Below, piece by piece: positions 54,144 through 64,000 of a stretch of 64,000 nucleotides of DNA. The notes beneath the pieces were generated by a model. It was not told where the DNA came from. It made no database searches and saw only the letters and a program-made list of their open reading frames with translations. Positions within the stretch are counted from its first letter, which is position 1, and each line of letters starts with the position of its first letter. The stretch lies in contig OX637801.1 of assembly GCA_951802425.1 (NCBI GenBank), forward strand, positions 2,914,001-2,978,000, read 5' to 3'. Origin of the DNA: Clavaria fumosa. Taxonomy: Eukaryota; Basidiomycota; Agaricomycetes; Agaricales; Clavariaceae. A program made the translations under genes and the position numbers.

Positions 54144-57100
54144 CAGGCGATTCAAGTAAATTAATGCATTGATCTATGGTAATTACAGTAAGTGTGTGAT
54201 GCATAGATGACGGTAAGTTTGCGAATGGTGAGGATGCATCATCACCCAGAGGGAGATGATGTATGATGCCACCACACATCATGCATCACTCTTGCCGTCA
54301 TGCATCCCACTCGCTGATGCCTGCCGCCCGCCCTGCTGCCGCCACCCGCCGCCTGCCCTTCTGCTGCTACGTGCCGCCTGCCCTGCTGCCGCCACGGTGA
54401 CCCGCCGCCCGCCCTTCTGCTGCTACGTGCCGCCTGCCCTGCTGCCGCCACCTGCCTCTGCCCTGCTGCCGCCACCCGCTGCCCGCCCTGCTGCCGCCAC
54501 CCGCCGCCCACCCTGCTGCTGCCACCTGCCGCCCGCCCTGCTGCTGCCACCCGCCGTCCGCCCTGCTGCTGCCACCCGCCGCCCGCCCTTCTGCTGCTAC
54601 GTCACCTACGTGCCGCCTGCCCTGCTGCCGCTACCCGCCGCCCGCCCTGCTGCTGCCACCCGCCTCTGCCCTTCTGCTGCCACCTGCCGCCCGCCGCCCG
54701 CCCTGCTGCTGCCACCCGCTGCCCGCCCTGCTGCCGCCACCCGCCGCCCGCCCTTCTGCCGCCGCCCGCTCCCCACCCCGCTGCTCCTGCCTTGCTGCCA
54801 CTGCCATTCCCCACACTACTGCTATGCCCTGCTCCTGCTGCTCCTGCTCCCTGCCCTGCTGCCACCAGCCGCCTGCCCTCCTGCCACCACCTGCCACACG
54901 CTCCCCACCCCGCTGCTCCTGCCCTGCCGTTGCTGCCACTCCCTGCCCAGCCACTACCAATGGCCCCAGTCCCCACCATTGGTCTGTGACCACGGTTGGG
55001 GGCTTGGGCCATTGCTACAGGGAGGGAGGGCGCACCTGGCAGGCAGCCTATCATAACCACTGTCATCGCACCTGTTGCCCCTGTTGCCCCCGTCAGCCCC
55101 ATCGTTGTTGTTGTTGTTGTTGCCCCTCCTGCTGCCGTCGTCATTGCACCGCTGCTGAAGAGAGGGAGAGAGGGAGGGGGGAGAGAGCGGGGGGAGGGTG
55201 AAAGAAAGAGAAAAAAGGAAAGAAGAAAAAAGAGGGAGGAACATGTGCCAGCGGTCATTGTTGTTGCCATTGTCGCCTGCACCTCATTGAGACCCATAAG
55301 TCACAGCCACAGTATCTGTCCTACTGACAGAGAAACTGTCCCTGCATCTTAGTATGAGTATAATAAATTCTGAAAATAATTGGGAAGGATTGAGTCCACA
55401 TGCTCAACAATCCTATGTTAAATTTACAATGTAGAATGCTGTCTAAAAAGTGTGATGATGATTGAATCAGTTTCTCGCTTTACAGTTACATGTGTGACTA
55501 GACAACTGCCTTGACCAGCCACACCATGCTCGTGCCAGCAACGGTGCGTCACCATCCCCATTCCCCTTCTTCTCTCTCTAATCCATCATTTTTGTGCTAA
55601 TTGGTGACAATGACAGCAGCAGCAGCTGACGACGACATCGACGACAGCTGCAGCAGACAATGACGGCAATGATGGCTGCCACAGACAGTGGCGACTATAA
55701 CAGCAGATGGTGCAATGGCGACCACAGCAGCAGCAACCGATGATGACCACAGTGGCACACCACATCCTGTAGTTTTGATATATCATATGCACCAAATTGA
55801 TGCATTTGCGTGATGAACAATTAGCATCAATTGGTGCATGCACCTGATGTATCACTTTGGAGCATCTGATGCATTACCTCATTGAGTGTGGATGGGTACA
55901 TCTGATATATCATGATGCATCTGCCATAGCCATAGACAGTGAATGTATCATGCACACATAATGTTGATGTATCAGCATGTCAGCATCTGATGTATTGTTG
56001 AAGCTGTTCTGGAAATTTGGCACTTCTGATATAACATGGACATCCAAAACATCACTGCCAATGCTTATCCAAAAATGAATAAAAAAGCGAATTTATTATC
56101 ATCAAACTTAAACTTATTACTGTATTACAGTAATGACTAATATTAGGTCTATTTCTATTTAAATTCTATTTATTCACACTCTATCTCAAGTCCCAAAGTT
56201 GGGAGAAAGTGGGGGGGGAAGCAGGGCAAGTTGCTGTACTTATATGCCGCAATTTGTGGCTGTGCAAACGCGTGACATGGTAACACCTAATCAACGTTAC
56301 CATGTCACGCGTTTGCACAGCCACAAAGTGCGGCATATAAGTACAGCAACTTGCCCTGCTTCCCCCCCCACTTTCTCCCAACTTTGGGACTTGAGATAGA
56401 GTGTGAATAAATAGAATTTAAATAGAAATAGACCTAATATTAGTCATTACTGTAATACAGTAATAAGTTTAAGTTTGATGATAATAAATTCGCTTATTTA
56501 TTCATTTTTGGATAAGCATTGGCAGTGATGTATTGGATGTCCATGTTATATCAGAAGTGCCAAATTTCCAGAACAGCTTCAACAATACATCAGATGCTGA
56601 CATGCTGATACATCAACATTATGTGTGCATGATACATTCACTGTCTATGGCTATGGCAGATGCATCATGATATATCAGATGTACCCATCCACACTCAATG
56701 AGGTAATGCATCAGATGCTCCAAAGTGATACATCAGGTGCATGCACCAATTGATGCTAATTGTTCATCACGCAAATGCATCAATTTGGTGCATATGATAC
56801 ATCAAAACTACAGGATCGCCTGAGCGGCAGTGGCTGCAGCCGCCAGCAACAACGATGATGACGACGGCAGCTGTGGCCGCCAGCAACAACAGCCAGGGAC
56901 AATGACAACGACAGCTGCAGGGGCCAGCAATGACAGCGATGGCTGCACGGCCAGCGATGATGACAACAGCTGGACAACGATGACGATGACGATGACAGCA
57001 GCGGCTAGGGCTCTTCCCCCAGGTGACGACGGCGATGACAACGACGGCTGGTGCATGTTCCTCCCTCTTTTTTTCTTCTTTCCTTTTTTCTCTTTCTTTC

Positions 57101-57840
57101 ACCCTCCCCCCTCTCTCTCTCGCCTCCCTCTCTCCCTCTCTTCAGCAGCGGCGCAATGACGACGGCGGCAGGAGGGGCAACAACAACGACAACAACGACG
57201 GGGCTGACGGGGGCAACAGGGGCGACGGGTGCGACGATGGCAGCCACGAGAGGCTGCCTGCCAGGTGCGCCCTCCCTTCCTGTAGCAATGGCCCAAGCCC
57301 CCAACCGTGGTCACAGACCAGTGGTGGGGACTGGGGCCATTGGTAGTGGCTGGGCAGGGAGTGGCAGCAATGGCAGGGCAGGAGCAGCGGGGTGGGGAGC
57401 GGGTGGCAGGAGGTGGCAGGAGGGCAGGTGGCTGGTGGCAGCAGGGCAGGGAGCAGGAGCAGCAGGAGCAGGGCATAGCAGTAGTGTGGGGAATGGCAGT
57501 GGCAGCAAGGCGGGAGCAGCGGGGTGGGGAGCGGGCAGCGGCAGAAGGGCGGGCGGCGGGTGGCGGCAGAAGGGCAGAGGCGGGTGGCGGCAGCAGGGCG
57601 GGCGGCAGGTGGCGGCGGCAGGGCAGGCGGCAGGCGTCAGCGAGCGGGATGATGCAATGTGCTGGGAGGCAGGATGATGCATTGAGGAGATGGGGATGAT
57701 GCAATGCGATGGGAGCTGGGGAGGCAAGGGTGATGCAATGCAGTGGCACGGCAACTTACCGTCTTCCATGCATAACCGACTAATGGTAATTAGCCTAAAT
57801 AATGCATCAGATTGCTCACCTCATGTGGACGAAGCTCTGG
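54144..57840. mobile_element. Foldback element X1 (GC-rich long inverted arms)
   Basis: The left arm (54144-55380) starts with an AT-rich tip (ttaatgcattgatctatggt) then runs of ccgcccgccctgctgccgcca-like minisatellite. Next come a distinctive caatggcccaagcccccaac-type segment (either strand) and a GA-rich segment. The right arm (57040-57840) carries the same modules in inverse order and strand. The centre holds a 519-bp-arm palindrome. Open frames in the arms on both strands are repeat by-products. No transposase is present. Confidence 0.65.
55766..56814. repeat. Near-perfect palindrome, arms of about 519 bp
   Basis: Left arm 55766-56284 and right arm 56296-56814 are inverse copies with only a few differences, separated by an 11-bp spacer (56285-56295). 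Transcripts or single strands would fold into a hairpin of over 500 bp. Identical 66-residue open frames on the two strands (56199-56399 plus, 56381-56181 minus) follow from the symmetry. Confidence 0.9.
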
Positions 57841-58311
57841 GTCGACAACCTGTCGACCATCGCAATAGCAAAGAACAACAAGTTTCATGCTCACACGAAG
57901 CATATCAACATCTGGCATTACTTCGTTCGTGAGGTGGTTGAGCACAGTACGATTGCGGTCAAATACATTCCAACCAGCGAGAACATCGCTGACGGATTCA
58001 CAAAGCCACTTGCTTGTCCCGCTTTTGAGATTTTTATTCATGAACTTGGACTACTGCCCACTTGAGGGGGAGTGTCGGCATTCCCCGTAACTGCCGCTGA
58101 TCCAAGCGGACAATCAATTAATCTTTTAGTCATCGCATGATGTTTTGACACAGCTCAGTCCTTACATTGACTGAGTTGTGAGTACCTATGTTTTTACCAC
58201 GTTATATCCTTCTCTAACGAGCTATGATAGAATCTACGGACACTAGGTATAGTTGTAGCTCAGTCCTTACATTGACTGAGCTAATCTACGGACACTAGTC
58301 ACTTTTCTACA
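57836..58311 (+). mobile_element. 3' remnant of a second Ty1/copia element
   Basis: 57836-58066 encodes the end of a copia RNase H (VDNLSTIAIAKNNKFHAHTK then IPTSENIADGFTKPLACPAF), clearly related to but diverged from the intact copy at 36 kb. A polypurine tract (cttgagggggag) is followed at 58073 by an LTR starting TGTCGGC and ending near 58311. The LTR shares with the intact element the cagctcagtc..gactgag hairpin, the gtgagtacctat box and a duplicated tail motif (here ctacggacactag). The 5' four-fifths of the element is missing. Confidence 0.8.
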
Positions 58312-58834
58312 CCTTGCGATCTGCATCGCCGAGCGCTTTGGTCTGCTCGTACGCATCGTCAGGCTCAGTAGGGATGTTGTCTTCTTCGTTGTCAGTTGGA
58401 ACCAGTTTGTCATTGGAGTCTGTAGGATCAGGGGAAGGGGAAACTTGACGGAGGCGGTGTGCTGGCTTGGCAGTTGTACTACGGCTCGGCTTGCGCTTCA
58501 TGGCCATTGCATTGTCAGGATCGAGCACCTTCATTGATGGATGAATGGCACAGGTGGACCGACAAGATTCTGCTATGCTCTCAGTAGCAGGTGCCTTGCT
58601 GAGGAAGGAATCAAGTGTCGTGGCCGAGAGTTGGACTGTGGTCGTTGTCGTTGTAGCTGTAGTTGTAGTGGCAGTTGTCAGTGCCATGGGCTCGTCATCA
58701 TCGGGGTCATTGTACCAGGTGATTTGGGATGCATCTAAGAGTTCGCTGTCAGAGCCTACAGCACAATTGTGAGATTCCATGATGGTGAGTTGAGACGTGA
58801 GTGTCCTGACATCTTTTATACTCTCCCAGTGCAC
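58307..58834 (-). CDS. 175-residue ORF between foldback elements
   Basis: A frame with normal, non-repeat composition (MHWESIKDVRTLTSQLTIME, ITWYNDPDDDEPMALTTAT, a Thr run, KPAHRLRQVSPSPDPTDSND, ending DADRKV). It has no recognised domain, and the acidic, Ser/Thr-rich makeup suggests a disordered region. The copia LTR abuts its 3' end, so it may be a truncated exon, possibly the N-terminal region of the hAT transposase whose end lies at 61 kb, or unrelated. Confidence 0.35.
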   Translation of the reverse strand: MHWESIKDVRTLTSQLTIMESHNCAVGSDSELLDASQITWYNDPDDDEPMALTTATTTTATTTTTTVQLSATTLDSFLSKAPATESIAESCRSTCAIHPSMKVLDPDNAMAMKRKPSRSTTAKPAHRLRQVSPSPDPTDSNDKLVPTDNEEDNIPTEPDDAYEQTKALGDADRKV

Positions 58835-58983
58835 CCCAAGCTCCGAGTATTGCTGACAACATTCTTGTGAAACAGAATGGCTAGGTAAAAAAAAAAGTTA
58901 TCAGGGTGCACCACAACAAATGCAAAAAAAAAGCATACCAGGTGAGGAATGATGACAGACATCGGTCTGCCCCTTTGAGTAGA

Positions 58984-60930
58984 CACATGAGGTGAGCAAT
59001 CTGATGCATTATTTAGGCTAATTACCATTAGTTGGTTATGCATGGAAGATGGTAAGTTGCCATGCCACTGCATTGCATCACCCTCGCCTCCCCAGCTCCC
59101 ATCGCATTGCATCACCCTTGCCTCCCCAGCTCCTGTCACGTTGCATCATCCCTGCCTCCCAGCTGCCGCCTGCCCTGCTGCTGCCACCCGCCGCCCGCCC
59201 TGCTGCCGCCACCTGCCGCCCGCTCCCCACCGCGCTGCTCCTGCCCTGCCGTTGCTGCCACTCCCTGCCCAGCTGCTACCAATGGCCCCAGCCCCCACAT
59301 TGGTCTGTGACCATGGTTGGGGGCCTGGGCCATTGCCACAGGGAGGGAGGGCACACCTGGCAGGCAGCCTATCGTGGCCGCAGCCCTCGTCGCACCTGTC
59401 GCCCCCATCGCCCCCGTCAGCCCTGTCGCTGTTGTCGTCGTTCTTGCCCCTCCCGCCGCTGTCATCATTGTGCCGCTGCTGAAGAGAGGGAGAGAGGGAG
59501 GGGAGAGAGATGGGGGAGGGTGAAAGCAAGAGAAGAAAAAAAGAGGGAGGAACATGCACCAGTGGTCATCATCATCACCGTTGTCACCTGCGCCTCATTG
59601 AGACCCATAAGTCACAGCCACAGTATCTGTCCTACTGACAGAAAAACTGTCCCTGCATCCTAGTCTGAGTATAATAAATTCTGAAAATAATTGGGAAGGA
59701 TTGAGTCCACATGCTCAACAATCCTATGTTAAATTTACAATGTAGAATGCTGTCTAAAAAGTGTGATGATGATTGAATCAGTTTCTCGCTTTACAGTTAC
59801 ATGTGTGACTAGACAACTGCCTTGGACCAGCCACACTCGTGCCAGCAACAGTGCATCATTATTCCCATCCCCCTTCTCCCTATCGACGACACCTGCGCCA
59901 GACAACAACGGTGATAATGGCCACAGCAGACAGCGATGGCAACTATGACAGCAGTAGGCGACAACAACAACGGTGGCTAGGGCTCTTCCCCCAGGCGACA
60001 ACGGCAATGACGACAACCGCTGGTGCGTGTTCCTCCTTCTTTCTTTTTTCTCTTTCTTTCACCCTCCCCCCTCTCTCTTTCACCTCCCTCTCTCCCTCTC
60101 TTCAGCAGCGGCCCAACGACAATGGCAGCAGGAGGGGCAACAATGATGACGATGGTGACGGGGGCGACGGGGCTGACGGGGCGACGGGTGCGATGGGGCT
60201 GACGGGGCGACAGGTGTGACGGGTGCGACGGGGGCAGCCGCAGCCGCAGCCGCAGCGCCGCCGCCTGTACGCGAAGCAGCCAGCGCGAGCGCCAGACCAA
60301 CCACGTCCCGTGTGTCCATCGGCCTGATCACCCCGTCGTCCCACAGATGCACCATCGAGTAGTATGCGGTCGACTGCGCCTCAATCATCTCCTTCAGCGC
60401 GGCGTGGCGGCCATGATAGGTTGCCTGCCAGGTGCGCCCTCCTCTCTGTAGCAATGGCCCAAGCCCCCAACCATGGTCACAGACCAATGGTGGGGACTGG
60501 GGCCATTGGTAGCAGCTGGGCAGGGAGTGGCAGCAACGGCAGGGCAGGAGCAGCGGGGTGGGGAGCGGGCGGCAGGTGGCGGCAGAAGGGCGGGTGGCGG
60601 GTGGTGGCAGAAGGGCGGGCAGCAGGTGGCAGCAGAAGGGCAGAGGCGGGTGGCGGGTGGCGGCAGCAGGGCAGGCGGCACGTAGCAGCAGAAGGGCGGG
60701 CGGCGGGTGGTGGCAGCAGGGTGGGCGGCAGGCATCAGCAAGGATGCATGATGGCAAGAGTGATGCATGAGGGGGTGATGCACAATGTGTGGTGACAGAG
60801 GGTGGTGTCATGCATCATCTCCCTTTGTGTGATGATGCATCCTCACCATTCGCAAACTTACCATCTTCTATGCATCACACGCTTACTGTAATTACAATAG
60901 ATTATTGCATTAATTTACTTGAATCGCCTG
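58984..60930. mobile_element. Foldback element X2, inverted partner of X1
   Basis: The left arm (58984-59850) reads outward as the inverse of X1's right arm, including the flank cacatgaggtgagcaatctg. The right arm (60000-60930) is the inverse of X1's left arm, including the flank aatttacttgaatcgcctg. X1 and X2 with their flanks therefore form one large inverted duplication around about 58.4 kb. X2 itself is a foldback with a loop near 59.9 kb. It lacks X1's central palindrome and carries a captured gene piece. Confidence 0.65.
60265..60412 (-). pseudogene. Captured fragment of a carboxylase (methylcrotonyl-CoA carboxylase beta-like) gene
   Basis: The minus strand encodes RHAALKEMIEAQSTAYYSMV then HLWDDGVIRPMDTRDVVGLA and LALAASR. 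The YYS-x(4)-LWDDG-x2-xPxDTRxVxGL pattern is the characteristic C-terminus of the carboxyltransferase beta subunit of methylcrotonyl-CoA carboxylase and relatives. The piece is about 50 codons, in frame with flanking repeat sequence, and has no counterpart at the matching position of X1 (57180-57300). It is host coding sequence carried by the transposon. Confidence 0.75.
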
Positions 60931-61301
60931 AGATGACAAAGGATGTTGTGGCCTGGTGGGGTGTGAGTGAAGTACAGCAACTGATGTTGTATATTACTGA
61001 CCATTCACAGAAACACTCAACTCAATATCCGGTTCTTGCACGAATGGCCAGGGATTACCTTGTGATTCAAGGATCAGCCACTCCATCTGAGCGTGCATTC
61101 TTGAATGCGTCACTTACTGATACCAAGCAGCGCAACCGGCTCTCACCAGATATTTTTGAGGCACTCCAAATTCTGAAGAGTGCTTACTGTAATGGGCATA
61201 TAAATGCCACAGCTGAGGCTGACAGATATTATCAGACACTTATGGATGTCCCAGGGGGTGAGGAGGGTACTTCGGAGGGTACAGGACTAGAAAATATGTA
61301 G
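60913..61301 (+). pseudogene. C-terminal exons of a hAT transposase
   Basis: A short exon (to 60962) reads LESPEMTKDVVAWWG. A 48-nt intron (60963-61010, GTGAGT..CAG) follows, then KHSTQYPVLARMARDYLVIQ, GSATPSERAFLNASLTDTKQ and RNRLSPDIFEALQILKSAY. This is the hAT C-terminal dimerisation domain. The rest of the transposase is not found next to it; the upstream exon runs into the X2 flank, so the gene is broken. Confidence 0.75.
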
Positions 61302-61494
61302 TCTACTGCAGTTGTAGCTACTAACAGGTTTGGTTCAGGGTTCAACCTTAGATGAACCCTGAACCAGACCCAAGTCCAGTTCCAATAAGGTCCGGTTCAA
61401 GATTCAGTGTAATATGAGAACTGGACCCAAAGTCTGGTTCTCAGTTCAGAAAAATTTGGCCTGCACTGGACTTAACTGGACCGTGGCATCCCTA

Positions 61495-63730
61495 GCATGA
61501 AGGGGCAGACAGTGATGATGATTGATGACCAGCAACTTGGCAAGCAGCATGATGTGATGTGTCCCAAGGAGTAGTATTTGTGGTGATAAGGTCTTTTCAC
61601 ACTGATCTGCTTCAATATCACACAATTTACATGTGATTATGTCTCAAATTATGTTATCTTGTAGCCCTTAGTAGGTAGAACAGGGCCTAAATGCATGACT
61701 TTGTGTGGAAGTCTCAAATATCTGCACAAAAAATTGTTTGTCCCAAGGAGCGGTGGATGACTGTAGTTCTGATTGCAGGGCAGTGGAATTCCAGTTGGAC
61801 TCAAAGGCAAAGGACTTGAAGCAGATGATATGATTTGAGAAATGTTCATTTTTGCCCATCTGCAACATGTGGAGGTTTGGTCCACCTCAATCTGTGTGTT
61901 CACAACTCCAAACATCCCTCCAAATTTGCAGATGAATCCTTTCCAGGAGTGTAGGGCCAGATGGTTGGGGTTGAACTGGAGGAGGGAAGTGTAAGGGTCC
62001 ACCCTAGGGGTGAAGGGACTTCCCTGGATGCTTAGCTAATCAGCCACACTTATCCTACTACTGTCACTATGACTGCATAACTACTGCTATAAACAGGGTT
62101 CTAATGCACTTGTGACTGAGGATATCTGGTCTCACTTCAACCAAAGCTTTACACCTTTCTGTGTTACCTCACCTCCCATTAACTTGGGCAGGCATTGTAG
62201 CAGTGCTATGCACTGTTTGCATTTTTTCTCGACGACCACTTATCGGATTCACTCGATTCGACCGCCGATCGATTTGCCTCAAGAACCGCGTTCGAACGAG
62301 CCCTAATACGTGGGTGTTGGTGGAGCGGTTGGGGGGAAACACGGACACAGTTCTGGAAACAAGATCCGGCGATATTTTCACATCGAGCGGACGAAATCGC
62401 ACGCGGGTAGGCTCTTTCGAAAGGCCGCCTCAACCGTGTTCAGACGATACCCTTCGCGCGCCAATCCGTCCAGCCGTTATGGCGCATCGCCGCCTTCTCC
62501 GATCTGCTCCCCCTTCCCCCCACCTTTTCGGCATCTCCATCAATTCCTGGCCGATCCCTTTCGATTTGGGATCGATTCTGGGCTCCTTTCGACGTGCTTT
62601 CATGTGGTCCAAAGTGCTTCCAACGAGCTTTCGTCATTATCGTAGTAATGGTGGTGGTGGGTACCAGGGACCTCATCTCAAAGTGCAGTGGCAACATGTG
62701 GAGGCACAGGGGAAACTGGAGGGACCTATGGGGCTTCAGCCTGAGATGTGGTGCAAGATGCAGATCATGGGTCCATGGGGGGTGCTGGTTGTGGTTCCAG
62801 TAACAGAACATGGAAGGGTTCAACTGGAATCTCCATATGGGGGGCAGGCTGGAGGATTGTGAGGAAGTGCCCTGCTCAGAGTAGCAGCAGCTTGTGTCCA
62901 AGTGGGCCAGCTGCTACAAGGGGCAGTATACCTGGGGATCCTTGAAATGATGGTGGGTCATTTGTCTGGCATGGCTGGATTTGCAAAATTCTGCAAGGAT
63001 TGAGCCACAACCTGGAAAAGTGGGGCCATATCCTGGGGTCCCCTGGCTGGCTGAGCTGATCTCCAAGGGAGTATCCAGGTCTGAGGGGAGTTGGAACTCC
63101 ATGGTCAGCTGTCCCTGGGTACTGGTGCTGACTCTCATCTAATCAGTTCTGTGGGTTAGCATGGAATCTGTCTGCAATCATACCAAGGCATCATAGAGAT
63201 TTGTTGTCTCTATAAGGTATGCTAGCTCTTCATCAAGAGTTCCTGCTTCATACTGTCAGTGAGTGTTGTTTAAAATTTGGTAGGTGTGGTGGCAGGGGTG
63301 GTTGAAGTGCAGGTAGCTGAGTTGTTCTATGAGTGATTCAGCTTCTTCTTGTGGTGATGAAGCATGACTAGGGATGATTTGGGCAGGTTCCTCAGGTTGC
63401 AATTGAACAACAGACACTGGTCATTCTTGAACAGTTGTGGGCAGCTCACAAGTCATCTCCAAAGCCATAGGAGTAATTGTGCAGCCGCTGGTTCAGGTTT
63501 GAAAGTGGTGGGTTACTGGTTGGGGAGGGGTTCTGCTGGTAGACATTGTGAAGTTATCTGGGTGTTGAATGGTAGGGCAAGGGTGAGACTTGATATTATG
63601 TTAGGGCCTGTCCCATCTTGTAAATAGCACCAAAGCTCAATTCATTGGTGACCAGTCCTGTAAACTCACTAAGACCAATCAACTGTTGAGTGTAATCGAG
63701 AATACTTGGTCCTGGAAGGTCACAAAGTCA
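61495..63730. other. Unassigned repeat-like region
   Basis: Mostly non-coding, with short frames on both strands (61649-62002 minus, 62914-63138 minus) that resemble decayed retroelement sequence but lack diagnostic motifs. Positions 62220-62650 differ sharply: CpG-rich with tcgattcgaccgccgatcga-like sequence and a longer open frame (62161-62862), between AT-richer flanks. No gene can be supported. Confidence 0.35.
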
Positions 63731-63737
63731 TCTGATG

Positions 63738-63960
63738 AAGTGTAGAAGCAAAAAAAGACAAGTTGGGAGAGGGAGGATGTCATTGAGAAGGTTGTGAACT
63801 TGTGAAGTTGACAGACAAAATGTAGGAAGGGAAAAAGATGAGCTGGGAGAGGAAGGACATCACTGAGAAGGTTGCAAAGTCAACAGACAAAGTGTAGAAA
63901 GAGAAATAGATGAGTAAAGGGGAAAAGATGTTGCTGAGAAGGTTGTGAGTGGTTGTGACA
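63738..63960. repeat. Diverged tandem repeat of about 75-80 bp
   Basis: Three imperfect units share gaaaaagatgagctgggaga-like and cactgagaaggttg cores (starting near 63748, 63829 and 63901). Confidence 0.6.
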
Positions 63961-64000
63961 GTGTTGAGAAGTAGGTTGGTGAAGGCAATGACTTTGCCAA

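Larger units (their letters stand above)
53817..61494 (+). mobile_element. hAT-type element with large nested insertions
   Basis: The left end TAGGGATACCAAAG at 53817 matches the inverse of the right end (TAGGGATGCCACGG reading inward from 61494). Both subterminal regions (53830-53960 and 61320-61490) are rich in ggttc/gaacc and ccagt motifs. The right part encodes the C-terminus of a hAT transposase. Between them lie two foldback elements and a copia fragment. No perfect 8-bp duplication is visible, so the outer bounds are provisional. Confidence 0.5.

Noticed and set aside
54256..55056. Pro/Ala/Cys-rich ORFs of 100-270 codons in the foldback arms (also 57051-57677, 59049-59663 and 60080-60811)
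   Set aside because: Minisatellite translations open in several frames and both strands; only the carboxylase fragment within 60080-60811 carries real protein sequence.
56181..56399. Two similar 66-codon ORFs on opposite strands
   Set aside because: A consequence of the palindrome, not a gene pair.
53801..61502. 8-bp target duplication for the outer hAT element
   Set aside because: The flanks (atgagtgg on the left, gcatgaag on the right) share only a few bases, so I do not claim a duplication.

Overview
The window is nuclear DNA from a filamentous basidiomycete, most likely a mushroom-forming Agaricomycete. The evidence is many introns of about 47-65 nt with GT..AG ends, short intergenic gaps, and gene families typical of that group. 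I joined exons by hand; every multi-exon model below closes in frame from ATG to stop unless stated.

Positions 1 to about 34.4 kb are gene-dense host sequence. In order: the 3' end of ALG5 (dolichyl-phosphate glucosyltransferase); a very low-complexity RXT3 homologue (Rpd3L histone deacetylase complex); a nine-exon gene of an uncharacterised family (minus); a class I glutamine amidotransferase; a RING-finger/coiled-coil protein (minus); a pericentrin/Spc110-like spindle pole body protein with a PACT domain and an internal tandem duplication; cardiolipin synthase (minus, tail to tail); a cytochrome P450; a REG1-like PP1 regulatory subunit (minus); an RNase P/MRP Rpp40-like subunit; and a Ser/Pro-rich protein (minus). 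About 4.5 kb at 26.1-30.7 kb holds no gene I can support.

From about 34.5 kb to the end the window is transposon-rich. A small host gene starting at 34458 appears to be interrupted by a hAT-type MITE with a perfect 8-bp target duplication and by a 7.3-kb element with perfect 25-bp terminal inverted repeats. The latter carries a complete Ty1/copia retrotransposon with identical 231-bp LTRs, a 5-bp target duplication and one 1390-codon frame.

At 44.06-48.4 kb lies the most interesting host gene: eleven exons encoding an N-terminal helical domain resembling the MLKL/HeLo-like bundle, a protein kinase with the expected catalytic residues, and an array of near-identical 42-residue TPR units. The array ends in a single-base frameshift and an insertion, and a stray repeat unit lies 1 kb further on.

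The rest is layered wreckage: a decayed Tc1/mariner element, a G-protein alpha pseudogene, a LINE 3' fragment, a tRNA-like SINE, and a hAT transposase remnant split by a large inverted duplication of foldback elements. One foldback arm has captured a piece of a carboxylase (methylcrotonyl-CoA carboxylase beta-like) gene, and another part forms a near-perfect 519-bp palindrome.
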